Part shown: piece by piece, positions 9,061 through 18,091 of the stretch
How positions within the stretch are numbered: the first letter of the stretch is position 1
Layout: the number at the start of each line of letters is the position of its first letter
Origin: JAWKZG01 sp041396125
GTDB taxonomy: Bacteria > Pseudomonadota > Gammaproteobacteria > Competibacterales > Competibacteraceae
Length of the DNA stretch: 64,000 nt
Direction: 5' to 3'
Assembly (NCBI GenBank): GCA_041396125.1
Contig: JAWKZG010000009.1
Span: forward strand, 124,001-188,000
Position numbers and translations under genes: made by a program
Notes under the pieces: generated by a model
Databases searched by the model: none
What the model was told of the DNA's origin: nothing
The model's input: the letters and a program-made list of their open reading frames with translations, nothing else

Positions 9061-9651
9061 TTATTCACAACCATTATGTTTCTTCCACATTTCTACGTTA
9101 TGGCCTGCGGGTATATTTTCACAAGGATCATCCGAGCTATACCCCCGTAAGCGATTGTATTTTTCTATTTGCTGAGGCGACAGTATGGCGGGTGTCATCA
9201 AGTGTGTTACAAGATGTGCGTACCGAAGCTCTTTACGCACTTCATAAATGGCGTCTAGTTGCTGGCGCAGCAGCTCATCCGTTATCGTTCGATCAGCAAA
9301 TGAATCATTCAGTTTTTTCTCCAACACGATAAGTTCATTGCCCAGCGGAATCGCTTTTTCTTTCATGGTGACAAATAAAGCTTGAATTTTTGCTTCTTGC
9401 TCACGGGTAAGCGAGATATGCTCTTTCATTTGCAGGATATGCGCAGGTCCAGGCATACCATTGAGTTCTGCAGCTTTTGCTAAACCCCAACCTTCTCCTT
9501 GTTGAAGTTGCTGAATATCATCATCGGAAAGGCTTTTAATAAGCCGTTTTTCCTGACCAGCATAATCTGATTTATGTATAGGGTTTTCAGCTGAAACCAC
9601 AGGCAATGACACAGCAAATAATATTGCACTTATACTAACCAGGTATTTCAT
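9061..9651 (-). CDS. Spy/CpxP-like periplasmic protein
   Basis: A 196-residue exported protein. The start at 9651 is chosen because an AGGAGG lies eight bases upstream and because MKYLVSISAILFAVSLPVVSA is a clean signal peptide; a longer frame exists but lacks both. The mature part is almost entirely helical, with an LTREQEAKIQALF segment (around residue 90) of the LTxxQ type and a second ILSPQQIEKYNRLRGY segment near residue 165. This resembles periplasmic chaperones or metal-resistance proteins (Spy, CpxP, CnrX). The mature protein ends with two cysteines, in DPCENIP and NGCE. Its role in envelope stress is inferred. Confidence 0.6.
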   Translation of the reverse strand: MKYLVSISAILFAVSLPVVSAENPIHKSDYAGQEKRLIKSLSDDDIQQLQQGEGWGLAKAAELNGMPGPAHILQMKEHISLTREQEAKIQALFVTMKEKAIPLGNELIVLEKKLNDSFADRTITDELLRQQLDAIYEVRKELRYAHLVTHLMTPAILSPQQIEKYNRLRGYSSDDPCENIPAGHNVEMWKKHNGCE

Positions 9652-9809
9652 GAAAAACCTCCTGCTTGTGAATTCAATTAAAATCCCAACACTGTGCTTT
9701 TCTGAAAACATGAAGCACTAGCGGACTATTTTTCAACTCGAATGATGCGCTCCACTTCGTGAAGCACATCCTGCGCAGATGACACCCACTGGAAGACTTT
9801 ATGACGTGC

Positions 9810-10907
9810 TTATTTCAATTGAGCATACGCCAGTTGTGTGCCTTGAATACGTGCGGTTATTTTCTTGAAAGCTGTGGCCCGGCTTGTAGCCACATCGTCG
9901 CTGAACGGGGAAAAACCACAGTCATCCGTGGTGCCTAGTTGATCAAGGGGAATATATTTCGCTGCCAGTAAAACGCGGTCACGCACTGTTTCAGCTGATT
10001 CGATTTCCTCGTTGATGACATCAATGACGCCCACATAGATCCGCTGATTCGAGCGCAGATTATCGCCAATTATTTTCAATAAGCGCTCAGGCTCTTTTTC
10101 GCTCGCCATCTGCATATAAAAATTACCGGAGTTCAGCGTCAGCAACATGGGAATAAGTTCCCCGTAATCGACATCGGCGCTATGGGTTGAGTCATGATCA
10201 CCACCCGGACAGGTATGAAAGCCAATCCGTTGCCGTTCATCTTCTGTGAAATGAGACAGAACCTGATTATTCAGATCAATGAATTGCTGTAATAATTGCT
10301 TCGAAGGGTCAAGTTTGATAGCCAGACGACCTTCGGTGAAATCGATCTGCACCTGATAGGCACCATTGTCAAAGCAACTGCGAATATCCGCGACAGCTTC
10401 CTGAACGAGATCAGATAAAAATTGTTCACGGGAATAATCAGGAAGCCCCGCCTGGGGATACAGCAGACTCATCGCTGAGGCAGAAATGACCGCCTGTTTT
10501 ACCGGGCTTGTTGCAAATTTCTTGGCACGAGGCAGGTAGGAACCGGCATAGGTTGCATATTTGAACGGCCCTTTCCTTAGACGAGGCAGCTGGCGCGTAT
10601 GCCCATCTTCAAACGGTATCACGATTCCATCAGGCGCGATGTTATCCAGTCCATCCAGAGGGTAAGTCACAAAACTGGTTTTCGTCTGCTCCCCATCACT
10701 GACCACCGGCGAACCCGTGGCTTCAAACCTTGCGATAGTGTCACTGACGATCTTATCAAAGAGCGCATCCAGCGCTTCGGTCGTCATATTCCCCTGTGAA
10801 TGCGCGACCAATGCATCCTGTAACTCGCGAGGACGCGGTACACTGCCAACCGGTTCGGTGGGAATTCCCGGCAATGTCTGGTCATTACGATTATCTTGAT
10901 TATTCAT
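9810..10907 (-). CDS. Cobalamin-independent methionine synthase family protein (MetE C-terminal domain type)
   Basis: A 365-residue single-domain protein of the MetE/epoxyalkane-CoM transferase superfamily, which uses a zinc-activated thiol to accept an alkyl group. Zinc ligands are visible as H-T-C in GFHTCPGGDHDS (about residues 229-231) and a later cysteine in TTDDCGFSPF (about 330). The N-terminal PVGSVPRPREL is the usual family start. Full-length MetE is about twice this size, so this is the short paralogue class that includes B. subtilis YxjG/YxjH-like proteins. The methyl donor and acceptor are not known. It stands alone, with a palindromic repeat upstream. Confidence 0.75.
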   Translation of the reverse strand: MNNQDNRNDQTLPGIPTEPVGSVPRPRELQDALVAHSQGNMTTEALDALFDKIVSDTIARFEATGSPVVSDGEQTKTSFVTYPLDGLDNIAPDGIVIPFEDGHTRQLPRLRKGPFKYATYAGSYLPRAKKFATSPVKQAVISASAMSLLYPQAGLPDYSREQFLSDLVQEAVADIRSCFDNGAYQVQIDFTEGRLAIKLDPSKQLLQQFIDLNNQVLSHFTEDERQRIGFHTCPGGDHDSTHSADVDYGELIPMLLTLNSGNFYMQMASEKEPERLLKIIGDNLRSNQRIYVGVIDVINEEIESAETVRDRVLLAAKYIPLDQLGTTDDCGFSPFSDDVATSRATAFKKITARIQGTQLAYAQLK

Positions 10908-10996
10908 ATAAAAACCTCATAAAAATGTGCAGAAAGTCATCATAAGCACAGAGCGTCTGTCTGGATCAACCGGTACTATGAAACGCGCTAAATACC

Positions 10997-11023
10997 GTCA
11001 TTCCTGCGCAGGCGGGAATCCAG
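10997..11023 (+). repeat. Dispersed palindromic repeat (dRS3-like)
   Basis: One copy of a 27-base repeat found several times in this window, containing ATTCC-N10-GGAAT; the left arm has a T for C change. It lies between the MetE-like gene and the broken alcohol dehydrogenase. Confidence 0.75.
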
Positions 11024-11042
11024 TCCGGCGGTGCCTTTAGAA

Positions 11043-12124
11043 TCAATCATCTAATGGCGGTGGAATCAAAACGAAATTGCCAACATGTTTCTTTTCAAGA
11101 AACTCGGATTGCGCATCTGCAATCCGTTCCAGCGGAAATATCTTCGCTACAAGCGGTTGCAACTCGCCGCGTTCAATGTAAGAGATAAGATTTGGGAACA
11201 CGGATTCATCCCAGGCAGTGCAGCCTATCAGCGTCAAATCCTTTAGATAAAAGGTACGCATGTCAAGCGTCACCAAGGGTCCTCCGATAGCCCCGGAAGA
11301 CACGTACCTTCCGACTCGCTTCAGCACCTTCAGCACGTCGCCGAAAGCTGGCCCCGCAACGTTATCAATCACGATATCAACAGCGTTCTCGCCGAGGCTG
11401 TCAACGACATTCTCATTACGAGCGATAACGCGATCCGCGCCCATGGAAAGCACTTGTGCCATTTTCGCCTTTGCCGCAATCGCCGTCACAGTGGCACCCC
11501 GCCGTTTTACCAGCTGCACGACGGCTGAGCCAACGCCGCCGGACGCCCCTGCGACCAAAACATGCTCCCCCTTTCTCACCTTGCTACGATGCACCATGTT
11601 TTCAGCTGTGCCGTAGGCACAAGGGATCGTAGCAAGCTCGGCATCGCTCCAATCGCAGCCCACAGCAAACACCTCTGCTGCAGGAACTTTGACGAACTGG
11701 GCAAAGGCACCGTCGAAATCAGAGCCCATCCAGAGGGTGTCCGTAGACTCAAAACCTGACTGTCGCATGCATGCTCGCACGAGCACACGTGAACCAATGG
11801 TGCTTTCATCGCCGCCAGCGGCAACGGCAACGGCAACAATACGACCACAGCAGTCTGTGCCCTGAATGAATGGGAAAGGTGTTGTTTCATTCCACCCGCC
11901 GTCAGCCTTTGCCGGGCTAACTGATCCTCGGCAGTTGCCGCATCCTCTGTACCTGATGTAATCGAGGAAGAATACCAGCCAATACGTGTATTTATTTCAG
12001 TGTTATTGATTCCGGCAGCTAGAACCTGCAGCAGAACTTCGCCTGGCTCAAGCACAGAAAGGCCTACTTCACGACACTGGAGTTTGTCGTATCCGCCATT
12101 CCCGGCGGTGACAACAGCCTTCAT
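11043..12124 (-). pseudogene. Zinc-type alcohol dehydrogenase / quinone oxidoreductase family, frameshifted
   Basis: Two same-strand reading frames together make one medium-chain dehydrogenase. The N-terminal frame starts at 12124 (MKAVVTAGNGGYDKLQ) and runs through LQVLAAGINNTEINTRIGWYS. It then loses register near 11885-11930, after which the family sequence continues in another frame as GGWNETTPFPFIQGTDCCGRI. The downstream part has the NAD(P) Rossmann motif VLVAGASGGVGSAVVQLVKRRGA and DIVIDNVAG, and ends with the usual FPLERIADAQ. A single net indel would restore a protein of about 360 residues. Without recoding it is inactive, because the GroES-like domain is separated from the nucleotide-binding domain. 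A sequencing error is possible. A 150-bp repeat lies directly upstream. Confidence 0.75.
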
Positions 12125-12188
12125 TGTTTTACCACCATTCCGCGGATCAAATCGGTCTTGTTTTGGCTCTGTATCCCATTGGCTTCTC

Positions 12189-12345
12189 ATCCCGGATTTT
12201 CCTTCTATTTCTAAACCTGTAGTGGTCAGGCATTTTAGTAGATACCGATGATTCCTGCGCAGATAGACCCGCGCAGGCGGGAATCCAGTTCCGGCACACC
12301 GCCGTCTCAACTCAGCCGCTTTTTAGATCAGGCCGGCTAGCGAAC
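12189..12345. repeat. Long repeat, copy A (with dRS3-like core)
   Basis: This stretch is repeated at 15262-15405 in the same orientation with roughly 85-90% identity by eye. Copy A has 14 extra bases inside the palindromic core. Both contain GTAGTGGTCAGGCATTTTAG and a GCAGGCGGGAATCCAG segment. It encodes nothing convincing and looks like a non-autonomous mobile sequence. Confidence 0.7.
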
Positions 12346-12365
12346 AGACGATTTTGCATCAGCAT

Positions 12366-12820
12366 ATGCCCTTGCAACCCAGTCGCGATGCCGTGGCCTT
12401 AACTCTCGAACACCCTTTATCCGGACATTGGGTTTCGGTTTTGAACAAAGGTAACCGCCATTACATTTATTATGATCCGGGTCGACCCAGCCGGCCATAT
12501 GCCAATGCCGACACCAAAGAAGAACAGGTATTAAATGAATTGCTCAGAAAAGGCGGTATATCCCGGATTGTGTGGTCGCATATTGAACCCGAGCCGATCG
12601 GGACAAAACACACTGTCGCCAGCGGCGAGAGCCTTTGATTATCGCCAGGCGCTACTGGAACGATGTTCTTTTATGGCCGCTTATTTATGACGCAAATAAG
12701 GGCGAGATAGGTCCAAACTGGAACCAGATCAAGGTGAACCAGTTACTTACGATTCCGGACATCAAAAAATTTACACCAGCTGAGTTAAACGCTGCACGTA
12801 AACGAGGACGAACCGGGTAA
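12366..12820 (+). pseudogene. LysM-domain protein, frameshifted
   Basis: The frame from the ATG at 12366 runs to a TGA at 12636-12638, breaking off inside a LysM domain after HTVASGES. The rest of the LysM domain (IIARRYWNDVLLWPLIYDAN, then a KVNQLLTIPD end) continues in the next frame to 12820. Restoring one T in the CTTTG run rejoins them into a protein of about 151 residues. The N-terminal 80 residues (SGHWVSVLNKGNRHYIYYDP) are not a family I recognise. The gene is a pseudogene or carries a sequencing error. The intact protein at 3485-4363 also has a LysM-like domain, but the two are otherwise dissimilar. Confidence 0.65.
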
Positions 12821-12977
12821 ATTCTCCTGGTATGATTTGCTTCCTCGATAGCATTATTCGTTGAAGCGGTTTATATAGGCGAATAAAATCTTAAAACAAA
12901 ATTTTAAGGGCTCCGTTTTCCATTTGAAACATCCCTGTCCCAAATCAGAAGCTGTTTTTGAAACAACTTCTAAAGCC

Positions 12978-13418
12978 CTACTTCGATCTCAATGTCAAAA
13001 GCTCAAAGCTGAATATAAGAGATGTATTGGCTGGAATATCATCCTGGATGGCACGCTTTCCATAAGCCATAGCAGGCGGAACAAGAAGTAAACGCTGTCC
13101 ACCGGGTTGCATTCCAAGCACGCCTTTATTCCAGGCAGGCATAACACGATCAGTACCAATAACGAATGAAATGGGTTCACCATGATCGCGCGAATTGTAG
13201 AGCATTTTGCCCTGAGAACCCTGTTCATCAAGCCAGGCCGTAAAATGAATGGTCGCAATCATGCCCACAGTGGCAACCTTGCCTAAGCCCAATTGCATAT
13301 CCTTAATTTGCATTCCACCAGCACCCGCACGAAAATTATCGGCCAAAACTGGGTGAATGAAGAATAATGCAAAAATAATCAATGAAATATAAATTTTTTT
13401 CGAGTCATATGACATCAT
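12978..13418 (-). CDS. FKBP-type peptidyl-prolyl cis-trans isomerase, exported
   Basis: A protein of about 146 residues with a signal peptide (start at 13418 or 13415, two adjacent ATGs; KKIYISLIIFALFFIHPVLA then DNFRAG). The mature part is one FKBP domain: VGMIATIHFTAWL, then GEPISFVIGTDRVMPAWNKG, then LGMQPGGQRLLLVPPAMAYG and IPANTSLIFSFELL, which are the core strands and active-site loop of the family. It would assist folding of proline-containing proteins in the periplasm. A longer upstream frame exists, but it overlaps the SGNH hydrolase gene and lacks a signal peptide. The start lies 17 bases from the SGNH gene stop, so the two are probably cotranscribed. Confidence 0.85.
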   Translation of the reverse strand: MMSYDSKKIYISLIIFALFFIHPVLADNFRAGAGGMQIKDMQLGLGKVATVGMIATIHFTAWLDEQGSQGKMLYNSRDHGEPISFVIGTDRVMPAWNKGVLGMQPGGQRLLLVPPAMAYGKRAIQDDIPANTSLIFSFELLTLRSK

Positions 13419-13434
13419 GATTGAGTCCCTGATA

Positions 13435-14442
13435 TTAGGGTGTGCAAGCTGGATTATCGATGCCCCAACGCGAGCGACACCATTGTTCTTCAGCCAGCAT
13501 AGCCTGACCCGCAACACTGGGGTGAAAGCAATCGCCATCATTGATGTGAAATTCCTCAAAGCCCGAGTCGAAGATATCAATGTATTCCGCATTGGGTAGA
13601 GAGTCATTGGCTTGATATTCTGCTAGAACATCTCGCAGAATTGGATTGTACACATCTCGAATCCGGGCATGAAAGTTCTTACGCCGCTGACAGACAGCTC
13701 CATCTCCTGCATAGATCGTATCCGGATCAGCCGTTGAGGCAGCACTGGCGCAGTCGTCGGTACCCGCATTCGCCAGCAGGTTTTGACAGGGTACGAAAGG
13801 CCAGATAAAGCTGCGGCAGAAGGTATTTTCCCGCTTGACATACCATAGCCAGTAAATGGCTGGAATACTCGAAATATGCAGGTTTAGATTGTCTGGGAAT
13901 CCTGTCCCCGCCAAGATATCCAGCCCTTGGCGGTATTGAGCCTCAAATTCCGTTGCTGGAGTCATATCCGCCAAGCTGTCAGCACAGACATCATTATTAC
14001 CGAGCAGTACTGCAACGGCATCGGCGCGACCATCGGGCAGAGATTGTGCGGCAGTGCTCACCGCTTGGGCCTGGGCCGCAAAATCGGCCATATCAGCACC
14101 GCTGACTGCCTGATTGAGCGCCGCATCTCGCGTGCTGTTGTTCTCATTGTAAGCCGGCGGATCAATATCCTCTAAACGCTCATTGATAGCTTGTACGCTG
14201 TCATTATTAGCATAACCTGTCGACCAGACCACGGCATGATTGACCGAACCGATAGTACCGTCGGCCGCTTCGCCTTCGCCGACTGAATCACCGATATTAA
14301 ACAGGTTGAGGGGTAACGGAGGAACAACTGCTTCGAAATCATCTAACAGAAGGGCTTGACCGGATGCCATAGTGGTCATTGCGCCGGTAACTGTGATCAA
14401 TGCCAAGCTGCGCAAAAATTGTCTGTTTTTCAGATGATTCAC
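13435..14442 (-). CDS. Exported SGNH/GDSL-family hydrolase
   Basis: An SGNH hydrolase (esterase/lipase superfamily). Block I is NIGDSVGEGEA with the nucleophilic serine, block III is VAVLLGNNDVCAD with the oxyanion asparagine, and block V is DGDCFHPSVAGQ with the catalytic Asp-x-x-x-His pair. The start chosen is a GTG at 14442 because it yields a good signal peptide (KNRQFLRSLALITVTGAMTTMASGQA). The frame stays open to an ATG at 14577, which would add 45 basic, non-signal-like residues, so the start is uncertain. Several cysteines in the mature protein suggest disulfides. The substrate is unknown. Confidence 0.8.
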   Translation of the reverse strand: MNHLKNRQFLRSLALITVTGAMTTMASGQALLLDDFEAVVPPLPLNLFNIGDSVGEGEAADGTIGSVNHAVVWSTGYANNDSVQAINERLEDIDPPAYNENNSTRDAALNQAVSGADMADFAAQAQAVSTAAQSLPDGRADAVAVLLGNNDVCADSLADMTPATEFEAQYRQGLDILAGTGFPDNLNLHISSIPAIYWLWYVKRENTFCRSFIWPFVPCQNLLANAGTDDCASAASTADPDTIYAGDGAVCQRRKNFHARIRDVYNPILRDVLAEYQANDSLPNAEYIDIFDSGFEEFHINDGDCFHPSVAGQAMLAEEQWCRSRWGIDNPACTP

Positions 14443-14910
14443 ACGAAATATCCACAGGCGATCAGCGTTACCAAAGAAAATCATCCTGAGGTAATAGCGG
14501 CTCAAACTCAAGAATTGCGCCGTCGGCCATCGTCGCCCGAAAAAGAGGGTCATCTTTGAGTAAATAGGATCGGACATAGGTCAGATTGCTCATAAAATGA
14601 TCGTACAATGAATCGGATGGACAAACGGCCAAGGGTGATGCTAGCTAGACCGTGTACTGGAAAGCTGCTAGTGTCGGAATGACTATGGCGACAATCAGGA
14701 TAGTAGTCACAAATACGACCCCGAAAACGTATACCATCATTCGCGTAGCGCAACAGCATGAACTAATTATTATAAAGTTTCCTAATGACTCAGCATGATA
14801 AGCCTAATGTGCACTCATTTCCACAGCGCTACAGCTAGCTGGACATTATCAACCCTTTCAAGGCCGGTATGACCTCTGGTAAAAGATCATTTTTTACCGA
14901 GACCTACCGC
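14443..14910. other. Intergenic region
   Basis: Apart from a possible longer start for the SGNH gene (to 14577), I see no coding sequence, RNA or clear repeat between this gene and the transposase remnant. Confidence 0.4.
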
Positions 14911-15260
14911 ATGACCGAGCTGCTGAACTTCCTCATCCAACGCTTTGCAGGCCGCACCCCGAGACCGGTGATAGCCCAAGCGATTATGGAACGTTGTCTG
15001 CAAGCGCAGTCTCTGGATGAGTGATTTGACCAGGCCCGTGAAGGTCAGTACACGCGACAGTTGTTATTTTCGACGGTTTTTAAGTTGATCAGCCAGGGGG
15101 CGCATCATCAGCCCTCGTTGCATGCAGCGTATCAAGGCGCGATGGAACAGATTGGGGTCTCGGTGACCTCGATGTACAACAAAGTAAACGGCTTGGCACC
15201 GGGCGGCAGCACGGGGTTAGTACGCCATGTGGCAGCGCAAGGCACAGCGCTGGCCGGCGG
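14911..15260 (+). pseudogene. IS4-family-like transposase N-terminal remnant
   Basis: The reading frame from 14911 encodes MTELLNFLIQRFAGRTP, then after an in-frame TGA continues FDQAREGQYTRQLLFSTVF, then GVSVTSMYNKVNGLAPG. This is the recognisable N-terminal region of a transposase family widespread in gammaproteobacteria that I place near IS4. The catalytic DDE part is missing, and the frame runs straight into a dispersed repeat at 15262. It is a dead fragment; no terminal inverted repeats were found. Confidence 0.6.
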
Positions 15261-15261
15261 G

Positions 15262-15405
15262 ATCCCGAATTTTCCTTCTGTTTCTAACGCTGTAGTGGTC
15301 AGGCATTTTAGTAGATACCGATGATTCCTGCGCAGGCGGGAATCCAGCTTCCGGCACATTGCCGTCTCAGTTCAGCCACATTTTAGATTGGCCGGGCTAA
15401 CGAAT
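15262..15405. repeat. Long repeat, copy B (with dRS3-like core)
   Basis: Second copy of the element at 12189-12345, in the same orientation. The palindromic core is shorter here and complete (GATTCCTGCGCAGGCGGGAA). It abuts the transposase remnant, so the remnant and the repeat may have moved together or the repeat may have truncated the transposase. Confidence 0.7.
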
Positions 15406-15443
15406 GAGCGCAATCCCGTTAGCTCGACTCGACGCCGGGCTTG

Positions 15444-16340
15444 TTAGGTCAGGTCAAAAATATATTGTATTTCTGGTAATGCTCTCTGAACACACCTCTT
15501 TCCCTCTTCGATACACTCGCTTGCACGATAGAATTCCAGTAAACCGATATGGGATAATTTTGGTGAGAGCAGAATGTCTGGAGGATCGCCCGCCATGCGG
15601 CTTCTTGTTATTCTGTCCTGTGTGATATTAATCGAACCAGCGATGGCTTCAAATAAGTTTGGTGGTCGTTCTGAAGATTTCTTGTCGGAAAAAATTGGCG
15701 CCGTATATTCAGCCACCAAATCAGTTATTTTATCCACAAGACCTATATTATTTTTTGGTTTATTTACAGGTTTATGAAAGCGCTTACCGACTATATCACC
15801 ATTTAAATTTACGGCTATAACAATATCAGCTCCAAGCGCACGACATACAGAAATAGGTACAGGATTAACCAGCCCGCCATCTACAAGCCATTTATTATTA
15901 TTCTTTATTGCTGGAAAAAGACCAGGCAATGAAATTGATGACCAGACAGCTTCTAACACAGGGCCTTTTGTAAACCATATCTCTCTACCCGTATCCAAAT
16001 CTGTTGCTACAGCAGCGTACCGCTTACTTCCAGACTCTATGACCGAGGAATCGCTGGCTACAAACTCATTTAAAAAATGATGAAATTTATTTGTATCGAC
16101 AAAACCATTTAGTGAAACGCTAATATCAAAAAATCTGGCTGTCTCAAGTTTGGTTAACGAGCGCACCCATCCTTCCAGCTTATCAAGATTATTAAAGGCG
16201 TAGGATGCACCAACCAATGCACCTATGGAAGAGCCACAAATAATATCAGGTGTAATGCCCAGTTCAGCAAGCGCGTTAATTACCCCTATATGCGACCATC
16301 CCCGAGAAGATCCACTGCCAAGGGCTAATCCGATATTCAT
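15444..16340 (-). CDS. rssA: Patatin-like phospholipase family protein (RssA type)
   Basis: A 298-residue patatin-like serine hydrolase. The oxyanion loop is GLALGSGSSRGWSHIG (residues 4-19), the nucleophile elbow is GSSIG (about residue 36), and the catalytic aspartate is in LVDGGLVNPVP (about 151). This Ser-Asp dyad and the single-domain length match the RssA/NTE family. RssA proteins are of uncertain physiological role; E. coli rssA neighbours rssB, which is not seen here. The gene is somewhat AT-rich compared with its surroundings and is isolated. Confidence 0.85.
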   Translation of the reverse strand: MNIGLALGSGSSRGWSHIGVINALAELGITPDIICGSSIGALVGASYAFNNLDKLEGWVRSLTKLETARFFDISVSLNGFVDTNKFHHFLNEFVASDSSVIESGSKRYAAVATDLDTGREIWFTKGPVLEAVWSSISLPGLFPAIKNNNKWLVDGGLVNPVPISVCRALGADIVIAVNLNGDIVGKRFHKPVNKPKNNIGLVDKITDLVAEYTAPIFSDKKSSERPPNLFEAIAGSINITQDRITRSRMAGDPPDILLSPKLSHIGLLEFYRASECIEEGKRCVQRALPEIQYIFDLT

Positions 16341-16545
16341 ACTAGCATTGCCATTTTAAAATCGATTTTTAACAACAATATCAAAAACATATACACGTTA
16401 GCTAAATTACCACCGGCGCGAGAATATGACAGAAATTGTAAGGTACAATAAGCAAAGGGCCTTGTATCAGGCGAGATCACACTTATCCGATGCAATGCGC
16501 TGCGCTTATTGACATCCTACTCGTAGGCTTTACGCGGGTCACCCA

Positions 16546-17049
16546 TTAACCGTCATTCCCGCGTAGTTTTTTGTGTTGATAAAATAATTGTTTCCTGAAT
16601 AAAAAATTACATAATACGACAACCGGAAAATAAGGAAGACCGAACAAATGACCAAAAAGAACAATTCTTATACTGCCATCCAGGCGGGTTGACAAACTTC
16701 CCGCAGGATTACTGCCAACACTGATATTCCAGCTTAAAATCAGACCAAAGACAAATAAAAACAAAACCATGCTCAAATAGAATAGAAATAACTTTAAGAT
16801 CCGACTCTTAGCCGCATTAATAATCGGATATTGCAGCAGAATCACTGCAATTGCAGGCAGCAGCATAGAAACGAAAAATGGTAAATCAACCTGGCCATCT
16901 CTTGCCAAAAAAAACCACTGATATGATGCAATTAATAAAACATTAATGACAAAAAATTTAAGATACGCAGCCCCTGAGTGAACCAGGAACAATGAAGACT
17001 TTGCGCCTTTTTCACTCGCAGAAGGGCTATGAGATTTATTAGTTTTCAT
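16546..17049 (-). CDS. Hypothetical four-helix membrane protein
   Basis: A 167-residue protein with a polar N-terminus (residues 1-25) and four hydrophobic segments (about 30-48, 57-75, 85-108, 130-150). I do not recognise a family, and there are no charged or catalytic residues inside the helices. The composition is AT-rich, like the adjacent rssA-like gene. A half copy of the GTCATTCCCGCG repeat overlaps its 3' end near 16552-16563, giving the terminal residues their unusual GNDG ending. Confidence 0.45.
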   Translation of the reverse strand: MKTNKSHSPSASEKGAKSSLFLVHSGAAYLKFFVINVLLIASYQWFFLARDGQVDLPFFVSMLLPAIAVILLQYPIINAAKSRILKLFLFYLSMVLFLFVFGLILSWNISVGSNPAGSLSTRLDGSIRIVLFGHLFGLPYFPVVVLCNFLFRKQLFYQHKKLRGNDG

Positions 17050-17155
17050 CGAATTTTTCTATGAAATTAAGATCATCAAGCAGGTGGTTAAAATTATGCT
17101 TGCACAAAATCTAATTTTGATCGGTGATCTACACAGAGCACACTAGTTTTGTAGG

Positions 17156-17175
17156 GTGGGCAACTTGTTGCCCAC
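17156..17175. repeat. REP-like perfect palindrome beside RayT remnant
   Basis: GTGGGCAAC-TT-GTTGCCCAC has two perfect nine-base arms. It immediately follows the end of the RayT-like frame, which is where REP palindromes recognised by these transposases usually sit. Confidence 0.65.
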
Positions 17176-17397
17176 GTGGACACTCACATCATCAGGCAGC
17201 GTCCAGATACAGTGTATATGATCCGGCAGCAGAACTCAGGTGTCGATGGTGAAGGGTTGTTGTTGTCGAATCTTTTTGATGACTTGACGCAACGCCAAGC
17301 GGATAACGCCGTCACACAGGAAGCGTTGTCGGCTATCGGTGAGGAGTGCGAAAAAATAGGAAGTACCCAGCGTGTGAGCACGGCGGTAATAGGGCAT
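17176..17397 (-). pseudogene. REP-associated tyrosine transposase (RayT/Y1) remnant
   Basis: Read from an ATG at 17397, the minus strand encodes MPYYRRAHTLGTSYFFALL, then QPFTIDT, a TGA stop, then VLLPDHIHCIWTLPDD. This matches the start of REP-associated tyrosine transposases, which begin MPNYRRA..GGTYFF and carry a VVLPDHLHCLW segment; the HxH of the HUH nuclease is DHIHC here. The stop replaces a position that is normally tryptophan (TGG to TGA). The downstream half with the catalytic tyrosine is absent. A REP-like palindrome abuts its end. This is a decayed copy. Confidence 0.75.
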
Positions 17398-17469
17398 AGT
17401 TGGAGTGTAGATCAGGCCCGCGTGGGCAACCGAGGTGCCACACCCCTACCCGGTTTGGCTGAACAATTT

Positions 17470-17964
17470 TGCGAATGGCCAGATACTCGCTATTACGATC
17501 ATTTATTTGTGCTGCTAATCTTGATCTAACGCGTTTGATTAATTCGTCGCGATTATTTTCTATTTGCACCATGGGGTCTTCGTTTTTCCGCAAGAACATC
17601 AAAGTCACCTTTCATTCCGTTACAGGACGAACAACAGAATATCCAATTCTTAATGTTCTATTTTAATTGCGGGTACTTTTACCGGAAGAATATGGTCAAT
17701 TTGAGCAGAGGAATACCCCTGCCTGAACTGAAATACGTCATCATCGCAGTACATACATTTGCCCATCGACTCGATATATGCATCAGCAGTTCCTTGATTG
17801 AAGCCAAATTGGATAATTAATAAAGTAACTTTCTGCTCTTTCGTCATCCGTAGAACACTCCTGAGAAATAGCGTTATTCCATTCAGTTCTCTGTGGGTGG
17901 ACAACCAATTGCCTATCTTACTTGACTGATCGGATCGGGCTAAAACTGTTGTAATTCTTCCCAT
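17470..17964 (-). pseudogene. HNH endonuclease, broken by frameshifts
   Basis: The frame starting at 17964 carries KCMYCDDDVFQFRQ and SAQIDHILPVKVPAIKIEH, then stops. The next frame continues KNWIFCCSSCNGMKGDFDVL, which supplies the second CxxC of an HNH zinc motif. A third frame follows with MVQIENNRDELIKRVRSRL, which may be its C-terminus. Together these give a CxxC / DHxLP / CxxC HNH nuclease fold split by at least one, probably two, frameshifts. The right-hand neighbour is an intact HNH protein of another subfamily. The exact 3' limit is uncertain. Confidence 0.55.
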
Positions 17965-18091
17965 GACAGCTCTCCTCGGATTGGTGGTTCAGAGCTGGAT
18001 AAAAAATCCATATAATCTTTGACTCCTCTCAACTCTTGCAGAATGGTAAATATCATGATCGATACTGTACTCTATTTTTACAATGTTTGAA

